Shown: positions 25,089 through 36,602, numbered from the stretch's first letter. The stretch is 64,000 nt of DNA from Mantis religiosa (GCA_030765055.1 CM060955.1:103774201-103838200), one strand, 5' to 3'. Program-made: numbers and translations. The notes: generated by a model not told the origin, from the sequence alone.

Positions 25089-25338
25089 ATTTTTTTTTTT
25101 GTTCTTTAAATGTACGTACTCCAACGTTAAGTCATATTGGACGATGAATGAAACTGATGAAATGATGCTCAAATGAGTCCGGAGTCCATGGGGCTTACAG
25201 GTACCCGACATTCGTTTTCCAGGATAAGGGAAAACCCCGGAAAAGCCTTATCGAGGTAACTCACCCTAACCGAGATTCGAACTCGGGACCTCTTGAACGT
25301 GAGGCAGACACGCTACCAACTACATTACCGAGGCGGAC
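25089..25338 (-). repeat. tRNA-derived SINE (family S1)
   Basis: The minus strand starts with GTCCGCCTCGGTAATG, a tRNA-like head that continues through TCTGCCTCACGTTCAAG (CAC in the anticodon position, as in valine tRNA) to the B box GAGTTCGAATCTCGG. The body follows with ACCTCGATAAGGCTTTTCC, GGAAAACGAATGTCGGGTAC, CTCCATGGACTCC and TCATTTCATCAG. The 3' end is an A-rich tail (poly-T at 25091 on plus). It directly abuts a second S1 copy. Confidence 0.9.
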
Positions 25339-25412
25339 ATTAAGTCCTATCGGACGGTGAATGAAATGGGTGAAATGAAGCTTAAATATGTGCAGGGTCC
25401 ATGGAGCTTAGG

Positions 25413-25855
25413 TTTTTTTTAATTATCTTTGCCCGTGGAGGGGAAAAACCCAGTTACAGGCCACGTGTGAAGGCCGATAGTGTGAGGGTCTCTGTGCATA
25501 CTAAAAAACCCTTCCACGTGTTAGTTTCGTGCATCTTAGATTAGTTTACGTGCATTTAATATCATGTTTCTTAGTCGGGTCCCACATAGCACCCCGGTTA
25601 GTATGTGAAATTTACTAAGCTGGCATGCGTTGCTTCTTGGTGGTGTCCATAAAACCTGGGCACCACCAAGTGATACTCATGCGTAATTAGATTGTGAATC
25701 TATGGCTAAGGCCGGGTAGACCTGTTAGTATTAAGAGCATAGAGCTAATTTTTCATATAACTTATATGTGCTTCTTATGCATATCTCTACTGTAATACTG
25801 AAGCTCAGGCCTTGGTGACCTGTTAGTCAGAAATTAGAAATGATATGATTATTAG
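25413..25855 (-). mobile_element. Retroposon inserted in S1 SINE, 11-bp target duplication
   Basis: Flanked by perfect TGGAGCTTAGG repeats at 25402-25412 and 25856-25866. The plus-strand left end is a T-run, meaning an A-tailed 3' end on the minus strand. The interior contains a hairpin with perfect 10-bp arms CTTGGTGGTG and CACCACCAAG (25636-25645, 25661-25670). Parts resemble the neighbouring unit at 25867: both have ACTAAAAAACC and a version of CCCACATAGCACCCCGGTTAG. I regard it as a SINE-like family of unknown source. Confidence 0.65.
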
Positions 25856-25866
25856 TGGAGCTTAGG

Positions 25867-26189
25867 TTTTTTTTTTTCTTTTTTTTTCCCCCTTTTTTTC
25901 TTCGAGCGGAGGAAAAATCCATTTACGGAGCCCCACTGTGCTGGATAGCACTATGGGGACTGTGGGGCTCACCTGTCCTTGGCAATACCCACTAAAAAAC
26001 CTCCATCGGATAATGAAAGGATAATGATTGGTGAATATCGTGGCTTAGTGCGATCCCGCATAGCATCCGCGTTAGTATGTGAGAGATGGGATGCTGGCAC
26101 CCAATTTGTGCGAGCGCATGGAACGTATTACTAGGCTACATACATGGAAACACATACTAACGCGGGTGCTATGCGGGAACGCACTAAGC
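25867..26189 (-). mobile_element. Second retroposon of same family with 40-bp inverted repeat
   Basis: Begins with a long T/C-rich run after CTTAGG and ends just before another CTTAGG at 26190-26195. Its right half holds a striking inverted repeat: 26042-26081 and 26151-26190 are reverse complements over 40 bp with two mismatches, around a 69-bp spacer. The arm text (TCCCGCATAGCATCCGCGTT) corresponds to single-copy sequence in the neighbouring unit at about 25580-25610. The right arm therefore looks like an inverted duplication of part of the element. Confidence 0.65.
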
Positions 26190-26335
26190 CTTAGGGCTAC
26201 CCGACATTCGTCTTTCAGGATAAGGGAAAGCCGTGGAAAAAAGTTGATCCAGGTAGCTCACCCTGACCGAGATTCGAACTCGGCAGCTCTTGAACGTGAG
26301 GCAGACACGCTACCATCTTCGCTACCGAGGCCGGC

Positions 26336-27958
26336 AATTAGGGAACTTTTGAAGTGCAAAGTGCACATAGCATAATACACATTTATAATACACTTCTTGT
26401 ATTTGTTTCCATAAACTCTCATTTAATATTGATTTTTCTTAAACTTTATATGCATAAAATGCATATCCTGCTATAATTTTCAACACAGATTCAGAGAGTG
26501 AGTTTAAGGAACAGGAAAATGATTTTCTATTCAATTTAATTGTTCAGAATTTGGGTAATTAATTCTATAATACAGAGTAAAGTGTTGCAAAAGATATGTG
26601 TAAAACATTTAATAATTTTTAAATGATTAGAAGAGCCATCGCCAAAATGTCCCGAAAACCAATGTCACTTTTTAGACAATTATTAAGTATTAGTATTCTG
26701 TGTTTTCTAATAGGAAAGCTTCTCCATTGTGTACATAACCTGAAAAATTAAAATTAGTAGTATTTTATTTCTAAAAAAATCTACATTAAATTTAATATAC
26801 ACATAATGGTTGTATAGACAAGTGAGAAAGAATTCTGAAAATATTTCGTAACTGCAGTCTTTACAGATATTATTTTTGCATTTCCTTGGCTCAAAAAATG
26901 GGAAAAGGATCTAGTGTGTTTAACTCATATAACCCATACCCATCTAAACTGTTGCTACGAAAGCTTATTCTTTTATTTCGTAATATTACGATTACTTAAT
27001 AATTTCTGTGTTGGCTAAAAAGAATGCAGTAGGCTGGAAATATACTTAAATCTTTTCCATTCTGGTTGGTATGTGAACAGGAAAAGTAAAGCAGAAAAAT
27101 TAATTACGATTTATAATTCAGAATAGCATAAATTATTCTAAAATTCAAACCGAAGGCTAAGAATATTTTATACAAGAAATGCAGATTTAAAAATTTCCCT
27201 CATAAATTTTGGTGCTTCGATGAGAACTACATGTTTTGTAAAGTAAGATTTTGTCTATTTTCTACAGTGTACCAGTTATAAAGAAGTATCGGAACTTCAA
27301 GAGCTATCTTAGAAAATTGATATTGTAGATATATTTATCAAGAAACTGGTTTAAGGATATTTTAAAACCATCGTTCTGAAAACTATCCTGTTCAGGAAAA
27401 CAAAAGTAGTGAACATGGTTCACTTTAGGGGTAGTTTGAAATGAGGAAATTTTCTTCTAACTTTCGTAATACATTCTTGGAAAAGCTGAATTTATATATC
27501 AAGTGTCATATTTCACTGTAGTTTTTGAGCGCAGGGTCTCTCTCCCTCTCTCTATGTATGTATACTTAAACACTGTTCACAGAAAATTGAAAAATTCCTA
27601 TTTGTGTTTCTTATCTGAAGTGAGGGCTCTCTGAAGTTTCTGAAGACCTTTTGATATAAACATTACAATGTTTTGCACCTCAGCATAGAATTTTCATTCA
27701 CCCTCCCCTCTATTCATTTTATCTTGTTGCTGGCCACCTTTACTTATTTATGCCAATTAGAGTTGAATTCATTAAGAGAATTATTTTTATCTCTTGTTTA
27801 ACACCGAGAGTAATATTCTTCCTTGCTAATTAAGTCAGTCACAGACATGAGGATAGGGTGAATCTATTGTTGGTTGCTAAAAAAAGCAGAAAGCTACACA
27901 CGAAAACCACACTACTTCAATCGAAGGGAATTTGATACCTTTTGTGCTGCCAAGTACG
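26336..27958. other. No identifiable feature
   Basis: AT-rich DNA with no recognised coding or repeat family. Confidence 0.4.
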
Positions 27959-28152
<194 letters not shown>

Positions 28153-28990
28153 TGTATAAGGGCGTTCAACGGCGAGGTTATCAGCGCCCTTTAAAAAATA
28201 AGTCAAGGCAAAATCAAGATATAAATGGTTCTAAAAATCAATTCAAGTGTAAATAAACTTATAAAAACTACATGTACATAACAAAAAAACAAACAAAAAA
28301 TAAATGAAATATATGTCCAAAATAACAAAAATTCCCTTCCCTAAATTCTAAAGACTAACCTAGAAATGAACCTAAAAGCCTTCTCCACTACTTTGTTGTC
28401 ATCCGCTAGCATTTCTGCAAAGCAGGCCGGCAGCTGCAGAGACGTCCTAACGTGAGCTAGGCAAAAACACAAGCAGCACGTGTCGTACAAAAAAAAATGT
28501 GTAGTGTTTAACGCCCACTTTTACTACATGTGGCACCGCAGGTGGTGACACTGATGATACATGAGATGAAGATGGAGCACCGGTGGAATGAGATGGCGGG
28601 GGAAACCGGAGGTCCCGGAGAAAACCCGCCCCAGCGCCGTGTTGTCCACCAAAAGTCTCACTTTGCGGTCACCTGGGATCGAACCCGGGCGGCCTTGGTG
28701 AGAGCCAAGCGGTCTAGCCACTGAGCTACGGCGTGGCCTACGTGTCGGACAGATAACGCTACGTTGCAAAACGGACAGACTGGAGCAGGCTCCTTTCTAA
28801 ATAGAAAACTGTGGGTAAAAACGCAGTGCCCAATTCGCAACTGAGCCAAACTCACCTCCTCACGACGAGATGAACGACAGGAGGTATAGTAGCCGCGTCA
28901 ATTCCATCCCATGCGACATCAAAGCTTTCCCTGCTGACCACACCTCCACATGTAAGCAATTATAAGGGTTTTCCACCCTTAAACATGTGG
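28153..28990 (-). pseudogene. I-clade LINE C-terminus and 3' UTR, split by a SINE
   Basis: The minus strand from about 28890 reads RREEVSLAQLRIGHCVFTHS then FLFRKEPAPVCPFCNVALSV. This is the LTRLRIGHxxxTHSxLLxxEPxPxCxxC motif that follows RNase H in I, R1 and related LINEs; the paired cysteines suggest a zinc-binding site. The SINE at 28489-28739 interrupts it immediately afterwards. The remainder (28153-28477) is 3' UTR ending in a GGGCG/CGCCC hairpin next to the (GAT)n tail. An RNase H domain on the same strand at 30220-30507 may be the upstream part of the same element, although 1.2 kb of unrecognised sequence lies between. Confidence 0.75.
28489..28739 (-). repeat. tRNA-derived SINE (family S3) in LINE
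   Basis: On the minus strand the head reads CGCCGTAGCTCAGTGGCTAG with a clear A box, then GCTTGGCTCTCACCAAGGC (anticodon arm) and the B box GGGTTCGATCCCAGG. The body ends GGGCGTTAAACACTACAC plus an A tail. It is flanked by 11-bp repeats ACGTGTCGTAC (28478-28488) and ACGTGTCGGAC (28740-28750), one mismatch. It sits in the C-terminal coding region of the I-clade LINE. Confidence 0.85.
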
Positions 28991-29278
28991 CTGGTCCTTC
29001 TTAATAAGTTCACCAAGTAAGAGCGCTTTTGCAATATTTTTCATGTGTCCTCAGAAATTATCTTAGACTGTGCAAACGTGTTTCCTATGTGTGTTAATTA
29101 AGCTTATATTTATAGAAGTTACATAGTGTTTTACTTAGTGTAGTTTTATAAATTTATTAATGTTTAATAGTTATTGGCGTTTAGCACTTGCGTAATTTAA
29201 TTAAGATGTGGAGAACTTGGGAATCGAACCTAACATGTCTATGATAACATGGATTTCCATTCATACTTGTAATATATA

Positions 29279-29321
<43 letters not shown>

Positions 29322-30215
29322 CTAACCTTTCTCGAATCCTAAAGCGTTTATGGCATTTAATTACTATGCGGAATGTACCGTGATTATTTATTTAATTTTT
29401 TTTAACAGAAGGACCCCCCCCCCAAAAAAAAATTACACTGCCTAACTTTATTCAAACTTTAATTTAAAATTAGCAGACATCCTTGTAAAAAGCTTCCAGA
29501 ATTTAAAAAGAGTAATACAGTTTACTTACTAGTTTTCCTTTGATTCCTTCCTTTTTTTTTTTGAAGTACTTATTGCTTTGTTAAATCAACTGAAATTCAC
29601 CACCTGTAGCTGCCATAGAATAAAGGAAAATGTTTTAAGAAAAGCGGCTCACGATTGTAATAAACAAAGCTCTAACGTGCAATCTTTGCTTATAAATTCT
29701 TATTAACCGCCAGAATATCCCAAGAGCTTCTTTAATTTGCAAGTAAATATCCCTCGCAAATTCATACACACTGGTGCAATTTATCCCCTTGAAAATTGTA
29801 ATGATGTTTTACTAAACTTTCCTTACACATTATGCTAATAATACACATTTAGTTCTTGTAGGTAATATAAGTAATATACCATAACAGCATAGATAATATA
29901 CCTCTTTTAAGTTATGTTATAAAGAGTTGTAACATTACGTATTATTATAAGAAACATTGATCATTTAAAATTTATTTGAAAAGATCAATGGCTGTTTCTT
30001 ACAGTGAATCCTGCTTTATTTATTTATTTATTTATTTACTTTTTTCTTCTTAACATTATTTTAAACAAAGGCAGCCAAACCCTGGGGATTCTCAGCTGTA
30101 AACACGTGTCTAACGTTCTTCACCTTTGGCTCCCGGTTGGTGTATTCTACTTTTGGTTAGGGGGAAGAACAGTTTTTCCCTACAAAGAGAGCCGGTTGGG
30201 GATGCTTTAAGCGCA
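28991..30215. other. Unidentified, with (TA)n at 29282-29319
   Basis: AT-rich sequence holding a (TA)n microsatellite of about 19 units at 29282-29319, a C-run/A-run at 29415-29431 and a TTTA-like repeat near 30015-30040. No family was recognised. It may hold decayed parts of the LINE whose pieces flank it. Confidence 0.5.
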
Positions 30216-30219
30216 GTCA

Positions 30220-30507
30220 CTACAACACAGATCTAAACTTGTTATTGCGGAGAGCAGAGCACTCTTCCTGCCAGCAGGTTTGCACAGCCCTCCGCAATAC
30301 GGACCTAAAATCGTCCGAAGTCACAGATGGTACTCGAACCCTGGGCTTAAAAGTAGCCGTCTTGGCTGCTGAATCCGCCATTTCATTGCCCCTCAAGCCT
30401 ACATGACCAGGAATCCATGCACATACCACAGTAACGCCGGAAGCGTGTAAAACGTGGAGGGCATCCTGGATACGCTGTACAATACGGTGGCCCAAGTACG
30501 TGTACAT
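30220..30507 (-). pseudogene. LINE RNase H domain fragment
   Basis: A 95-codon open minus-strand frame reads RIQDALHVLHASGVTVVCAW followed by IPGHVGLRGNEMADSAAK. The WIPGHVGxxGNExAD motif is the C-terminal signature of the RNase H carried by I-clade, R1 and Jockey-group LINEs, and the aspartate of MAD is one of the metal-binding residues. Only the last part of the domain is present. The frame ends at 30220 without the expected C-terminal extension. Strand and clade fit the fragment at 28153-28990. Confidence 0.8.
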
Positions 30508-30510
30508 ATT

Positions 30511-31635
30511 TACTGCACATTATTCTAATGATACTGATAATATTTTGTATTAAGTTTGTTCCATTGTCTGTCTCTCGCTTGAGGCTACCTCTGCCCTAAA
30601 GTTTTCATAAACTTATGCAACCTCATAAAATATAAACGGTTTCACTTGATTCGTTTAAATAAAGGATAAAACAACTGCTGTAGACTCAGTAGAAAAGCTG
30701 TTTACTCTGCATCAAAGCTATAAAAATATTAGACCATTTTATTTGGAGCTGCACAATGTTCTGGCCGATATAAGGAGCTTAAGAAAAGCAAGCAAGCGAA
30801 AATAATAAAAAACAATGGACGGCTATACATCGTATACGACTCTAACATATACTTCAATAAGATTTACCCTGATAGTTTTGCATACGTATTGTAATGCGAT
30901 TAAATATACCTAGAAAATCAGAATATATTTATACTGAAGTCAGCGTTCATAGGATGAAATGATGTTCTTGTTTTCATTATTCTTTGTGCATAAATCAGTA
31001 TCTAAGAGGATTACACCTACAGTCCTCAATCTAGTGAACTAAAATTAAAGCATCTAACTTTGGAAACACGCTCTTCAGTTCTGAAACAACTAATATTAGC
31101 AACTATTGTAATTCATTTCCTCTTTAGAGGATCCAACGCTAATAAGGGTAGTAATTTTAAAATTCCCTTCCAGAGGATCTAAATGTATTAGGATTTCTCC
31201 TACACAAGTGTTGATTTAAATGGTAATGAAAAACTTAGAATTTAAATTGCAAACCTTACTTCATTCTCTACATCTGTAGATAGATATCGACATTCAATTG
31301 CAAACTCTAAGTTGAAATTGCTTTGGAAAATCACCTTTTAGGGACCTCAGTAAAGGAACCCTTATCTATCCTATTCACCTCACTATTGCATTGTTGTAGT
31401 AATGTTCACATGAGTTTTTTTTTCTTTTATCTGTAGTTTATGGAGAATAAACACAGCCATTATCGATAGATTACTGTCCAAATTTTGATAGGAATGAAAT
31501 ATTTGGTAACTAAATGTTGACTCACAAATTGAATGTTGGATAAAGTTAGAAAAGTACAACTAGACTGAAAAATCGGGTTCTAGCACTGAATTTATCAGCC
31601 TTATTCTCTCTTGGATTAGATTAGGGCACTGTCTC
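30511..31635. other. No identifiable feature
   Basis: AT-rich sequence without recognised features. Confidence 0.4.
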
Positions 31636-31639
31636 GATC

Positions 31640-32118
31640 TATTAAACCTATGCCCCAAATGAGGCATCGCCTCATGAGGATGAGGCGAGAGGTGGCAAAG
31701 GGCGGTCTTCTCAAGGAGCTACGGCTGTGCAAGGGACATGGTCTTAATAAAAAGTCTCCGGTAGGCCAGTACAACCAGCAGCTCACCCTCCAGACCGGGT
31801 TTGGAGACCGGAGACCATTTTACCGGAGGAGGAAGTTCTACTCAGGGAAAATCATCCTGGCATGCACCGCCGAGACACCTGCCGACATTTCTACCCTGCA
31901 ATAGAGCACCAGATGAGAGATGGTATGAAATGATAATGGGAAGAAACAAAGGGAGGGAAATTCCGAAGATGTAATTCACCTACCCAGCATTCGGCTGGCA
32001 ATCCTGGAAAACCTCTGAAAAAACGATGGGTCAGGTAGGTCAGTTTCGGTAACCGAAACGGGCCTTCCAAATACTGGCCAAAGACGAAACCACCTGAGCC
32101 ATCCCACTCGATTACTAC
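31640..32118 (-). repeat. Long tRNA-headed SINE (family S4)
   Basis: On the minus strand the head reads GAGTGGGATGGCTCAGGTGG with an A box, followed by a B-box-like GGCCCGTTTCGGTTACC. The body matches 17045-17565 at several places, including GGAGACCGGAGACCATTTTA and CCTACCCAGCATTCGGCTGG. Divergence between the copies is moderate. Confidence 0.8.
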
Positions 32119-32148
32119 GTAGGTACTTACTCCAATAAAATAAAATTA

Positions 32149-32163
32149 ATAATGATGACGATT

Positions 32164-32215
<52 letters not shown>

Positions 32216-32330
32216 CGATGACGATGACGATGACGATGGCGATGGCGATGGTGATGGCGATGGCGATGGTGATGGCGATGGCGATGGCGGTGTCGGTGGC
32301 AACGGCGACGACGACGACAATAATAGTGGG
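32149..32330. repeat. (GAT)n grading into GATGAC/GATGGC repeats
   Basis: The tract starts as plain GAT, then becomes alternating GATGAC and then GATGGC/GATGGT hexamers, ending near GGCGACGACGACGAC. Ordered interruptions of this kind show that different parts expanded separately. Confidence 0.9.
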
Positions 32331-33935
32331 GATCACCAAATGATAACCTGGAGATTCCTTTCCCTTTGCAAGATCACGGGAAGAAACATTTAAGACCGTT
32401 TTAGTTGAAAAACTGTGATGTATTACCATTTTATTCAAACAAGTAGTAAAGAATATATTTTAAAAGGTTATTTTACATTAATTGTATTATTTAATAAAAT
32501 CGATATCTTTCTTGTTTAGCGTCTTTATCCTCTACCGTAAATATTTTCTCTAGGTATCTCTAAGTGTTTGCAAGTTCTAAAAATTAATTCAGAACAAAGA
32601 GAAATTCACAGGCTAAACGCAGAAATTTGAAGATTTGGTTCAGAAATTGTTCCAGCTGAAGGTTAGTTATGCTTTTATTATACTGTTCAGTTCCCCCCCT
32701 GCTCTCTCCCTCCCACTCACCTCTTTCTCACACAAATACACTAATGCTTTTCCAAAAGTTATTTTCTATCTTTAAGATTTAGTGGTCTCAAAACTTTGAA
32801 ATTGATAGATATCAAAAATTTTGAATGCAATATATATTTTTATTCTATCTACTAGACATGAAGTAGAGAAAGCAAGCATGTGTAATTAGTTTGGATAATT
32901 CCACTCTCCGCTTCCACCATTATGTTACCGCAGAAAATATCTTCTCAATACCTCTAAATGCCAAAACGTTGCTCATTTGTCTCTGCTGCTGATGTTCATT
33001 CTGGTAAGCATCGTGGTTATTAATCGACAGAATTGTTTACACTGTGAGAATGTACGGCGAATGTCAACTTTTTAACGATTGCAACTGACAGACTGGTTTC
33101 CATGACAGAAGCGAAAAACAAAAACTGATTTTGCCTGTGGGAAGAGCACATTTTAGTTCTTCAAAATGTGACATGTTGATTCAGTTGGTAGCTACACTAT
33201 ATATACTCGTAAAAACTAAATCATGTTCTAGTTGCATCAGATATGAAAGGCTTAATAAACTGTTCTTTTGAATTATTTCATATGTATACTCCTCAATGAG
33301 TTTTGCAGCTATAACGAAGGCTTTGACTTGAGAAACGGCTAATGGTGTTATTTGGTCGCTGAACTGTATTACGTACTTTCTCAACCGTGTACTCAAAGCA
33401 AATCGAGATAGTATTGTATTCCACCCAAACATTCAACACCCAGTTTTTACCAGATATAAGTACACGTTGAGAGATTGTGAATAAACAGAAATTTTAAAGA
33501 AGAAAACATTTCTTTGTATGTATATATTTGTATACGTGTGTCTTGTCTGAATGTGAAACGCATAATTTCTAAATTAAGAGCGAACATTATATAAAAGCCA
33601 ACCTTATATAAAAACTTTTCAAAATTTTATACCATATTAAAAAGTGCTAACGCTTTTTATTACAAGACTACATAGATTTGAAATGATTTTTAAAAAATAA
33701 TTACGTATTGAATTTTCTAGGAATTTTGTCTAATCCACTTTTCATTCTGAATGACTTTGCATAACTAAGAACTGTTAAAAATAGAAAAAAGTTAATAAAC
33801 TTGTAGACCTCGTAAGCTGAAAATTTATATCAAATGTAAAGTTAATAGTTTCCAGGCTTTTCTCTGATAAAAGGGTGGGGCCCTATGCAGGTCTGAAATT
33901 ATATATCCTTTTAGCGGTATAGAAAGAAACAAAAC
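32331..33935. other. No identifiable feature
   Basis: AT-rich DNA without recognised features. Confidence 0.4.
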
Positions 33936-34085
33936 AATATTAGGGGTCTCGGGTTCGATTCCCGACAGTAGCGATGGGAAATTTTCTCCGACCAAGATAA
34001 TTCCTCATTTTCCCCAGAGTCTGGAAGTGTGTATGAGAGTGCGAATGTGTGCGTGATCTGCAAGGTGACTCTTCCGTCGTCAGCC
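33936..34085 (+). repeat. tRNA-derived SINE fragment (family S2), 5' truncated
   Basis: Starts inside the tRNA-like head at GGGGTCTCGGGTTCGATTCC (B box) and continues GATGGGAAATTTTCTCCGAC and CAAGATAATTCCTCATTTTC. This is the body of the copy at 19010-19178, in the opposite orientation. The A-box half of the head is missing. Confidence 0.7.
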
Positions 34086-34559
34086 TCGTCAATGAAGATT
34101 GAGAATGTCGAAGTCCGCGGCTGCTCTCGGAGTTATCCTAAAGCTCGTGAATATAGGATCTCTGGCAAAGATCTCTTGATTCAGGGTGTTATGGGTGGAT
34201 CAATTTGGGTACACAGTTTTATTCTCTTATGACGATTGGTTATATATCAATTACTATTGAAATACATTTTGGCTAGACGAACTCTGAATGGTTGGCTTCG
34301 CGGAGGCGTGGTTGTTTCCCGCGTATCATCACACGAGTAGGATAGGTGAAATGCCAAAATGAGTAAAAATTAGTAGAGGGCCTCCAATGTACAAACAGGC
34401 TGGGTTAGGTGTATGGGGACCGAATTATTATTCAATGCCAAACAACATGGTAGGATTCTCAGTGTTTTCCAGTATGGATTTTATAATTGTAATATTGATT
34501 TTGTATTTCCATATGATGATTTAAAAGGAAAGATGAGAAATAAATTAAAAATTCTATAT
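34086..34559. other. No identifiable feature
   Basis: No recognised family; the leftmost 100 bp may be further S2 body. Confidence 0.35.
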
Positions 34560-35080
34560 TTAAATATTTATTTCTCCAGATTATATCCTTCATATGCCCG
34601 GATATTTCTGCTGCTTATTTGCTTGTTTCTTTACTTCATGGTATAGATTTCTGTAATTTGTAATATGAGAACCTAAATAACTGAATTCCGAGACCTGCTA
34701 AATTACATTCCCTTCCACTTCTAATTTGCATCTAATTGGCTGCTTCGAAACACTCATACATTTAGTTATCTTTGTCTTAATTTACTTGCTATATTTTTTG
34801 CAGCTGTATTGAATTTATGTAATAACATCTGTAGGGCATCTTCAGTTTCTGACAGGATGATTGTATCATCAGCATAACATACGCTATGAGATTGGTTGTT
34901 GCCTATTTTATATTCTACAATGAAACAGGCAATTCCACAAAATAAAAAGACAAATTGCGTATTTAAATCAAATTTACAGATGGATTCAGGTTGCAAAATT
35001 AGTATTTGCGATAGAATCTCGATATCGATTGCGGTTTTAATGAAAATATTATTTTTCTTGCAGTAAGCATTAGGCAAGCT
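34560..35080 (-). pseudogene. RTE/CR1-like LINE reverse transcriptase fragment with YADD
   Basis: On the minus strand an open frame includes SVCYADDTIILSETEDALQM, the palm motif C of a reverse transcriptase, with both catalytic aspartates intact, followed by LLHKFNTAAKNI. After a frame break the text continues QPIRCKLEVEGNVI, a stop, then VSEFSYLGSHITN and HEVKKQANKAAEISG. This is the usual order YNLKISxxKTK - QPIR - FxYLGxxI - I..RIxKA in this LINE class. It is truncated on both sides. Confidence 0.75.
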
Positions 35081-35178
35081 TCTATTGATAAACAGCTACT
35101 GCAAGTGCAGACAATTGATTTCAAATCACTATATATAAATACGTATTTCATTTATACCATTGACATTTTAAGAAAATA

Positions 35179-36600
35179 CACTCCTGGAAATTGAAATAAG
35201 AACACATTGACGCCGGTGTGTCAGACCCACCATACTTGCTCCGGACACTGCGAGAGGGCTGTACAAGCAATGATCACACACACGACACAGCGTACACACC
35301 AGGAACCGCGGTGTTGGCCGTCGAATGGCACTAGCTGTGCAGCATTTGAGCACCACCGCCGTCAGTGTCAGCCAGTTTGCCGTGGCATACGGAGCTCCAT
35401 CGCAGTCTTTAACACTGGTAGCATGCCGCGACAGCGTGGATGTGAACCGTATGTGCAGTTGACGGACTTTGAGCGAGGGCGTATAGTGGGCATGCGGAAG
35501 GCCGGTTGGACGTACCGCCGAATTGCTCAACACGTGGGGCGTGAGGTCTCCACTGTACATCGATGTTGTCGCCAGTGGTCGGCGGAAGGTGCACGTGCCC
35601 GTCGACCTGGGACCGGACCGCAGCGACGTACGGGTGCACGCCAAGACCGTCGGATACTACGCAGTGCCGTAGGGGACCGCATCGCCACTTCCCAGCAAAT
35701 TAGGGACACTGTTACTCCTGGGGTATCGGCGAGGACCATTCGCTGCCGTCTCCATGAAGCTGGGCTACGGTCCCGCGCACTGTTAGGCCGTCTTCCGCTC
35801 ACGCTCCAACATCGTGCAGCCCGCCTCCAGTGGTGTCGCGACAGGCGTGAATGGAGGGACGAATGGGGACGTGTCGTCTTCAGCGATGAGAGTCGCTTCT
35901 GCCTTGGTGCCAATGATGGTCGTATGCGTGTTTGGCGCCGTGCAGGTGAGCGCCACAATCAGGACTACATACGACTGAGGCACACAGGGCCAACACCCGG
36001 CATCATGGTGTGGGGAGCGATCTCGTACACTGGCCGTACACCTCTGGTGATCGTCGAGGGGACACTGAATAGTGCACGGTACATCCAAACCGTCATGGAA
36101 CCCATCGTTCTACCATTCCTAGACCGACAAGGGAACCTGCTGTTCCAACAGGACAATGCACGTCCGCATGTATCCCGTGCCACCCAACGTGCTCTAGAAG
36201 GTGTAAGTCAACTTCCCTGGCCAGCAAGATCTCCGGATCTGTCCCCCATTGAGCATGTTTAGGACTGGATGAAACGTCGTCTCACGCGGTCTGCACGTCT
36301 AGCACGAACGTTGGTCCAACTGAGGCGCCAGCTGGAAATGGCATGGCAAGCCGTTCCACAGGACTACATCCAGCATCTCTACGATCGTCTCCATGGGAGA
36401 ATAGCAGCCTGCATTGCTGCGAAATGTGGATATACACGGTACTAGTGCCGGCATTGTGCATGCTCTGTTGCCTGTGTCTATGTGTCTATGGTTCTGTCAG
36501 TGTGATCATGTAATGTATCTGACCCCAGGAATGTGTCAATAAAGTTTCCTGTTCCTGGGACAATGAATTCACGGTGTTCTTATTTCAATTTCCAGGAGTG
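35179..36600 (+). mobile_element. Tc1-like transposon with perfect 27-bp terminal repeats
   Basis: The left end 35179-35205 starts CACTCCTGGAAATTGAAATA. The right end 36574-36600 is its exact reverse complement over all 27 bases. TA dinucleotides stand at 35177-35178 and 36601-36602, giving the expected target duplication. The element is 1422 bp and markedly GC-richer than its surroundings. It carries one transposase frame interrupted by a single stop. Perfect ends and a near-intact gene mark it as the youngest element in the window. Confidence 0.95.
35423..36445 (+). pseudogene. Tc1-family transposase with one premature stop
   Basis: I take the ATG at 35423 (MPRQRGCEPYVQLTDFERGR) as the start because the family begins here; the open frame extends upstream to 35207 without homology. 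The N-terminal 100 residues form the two helix-turn-helix DNA-binding units, with a basic RARRPGTGPQRRT linker between them. The catalytic domain follows: aspartate 155 (VVFSDESRF), aspartate 244 (LLFQQDNARPH) and glutamate 277 (SPDLSPIEHV), with 32 residues between the last two by my count. A TAG at 36260-36262 stands three codons after the glutamate, where the family has tryptophan. The same frame then continues 60 codons to a natural end at 36443-36445 (KCGYTRY). Full length would be 340 residues, normal for Tc1. As it stands the protein lacks its last 60 residues. Confidence 0.92.
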
Positions 36601-36602
36601 TA

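Larger units (their letters stand above)
25339..26335 (-). repeat. S1 SINE interrupted by two retroposon insertions
   Basis: The 3' part of an S1 SINE (25339-25412) and its 5' part with tRNA head (26196-26335) read as one element once 25413-26195 is removed. The junction lies within GGAGCTTAGGG(G/C)TACCCGAC. The two pieces have the same orientation and order as in intact copies. The insertions are described separately. Confidence 0.8.

Noticed and set aside
25280..25338. tRNA-like sequence with A and B boxes
   Set aside because: The tRNA resemblance ends in a SINE body and A tail, and the same join recurs at several loci. It is a SINE promoter, not a tRNA gene. The same applies to the heads at 19178, 28737, 32118, 47303, 48273 and 59328.
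35168..35958. Open minus-strand frames of 158 and 143 codons opposite the Tc1 gene
   Set aside because: They are shadows of a GC-rich coding strand; the plus strand has clear transposase motifs.
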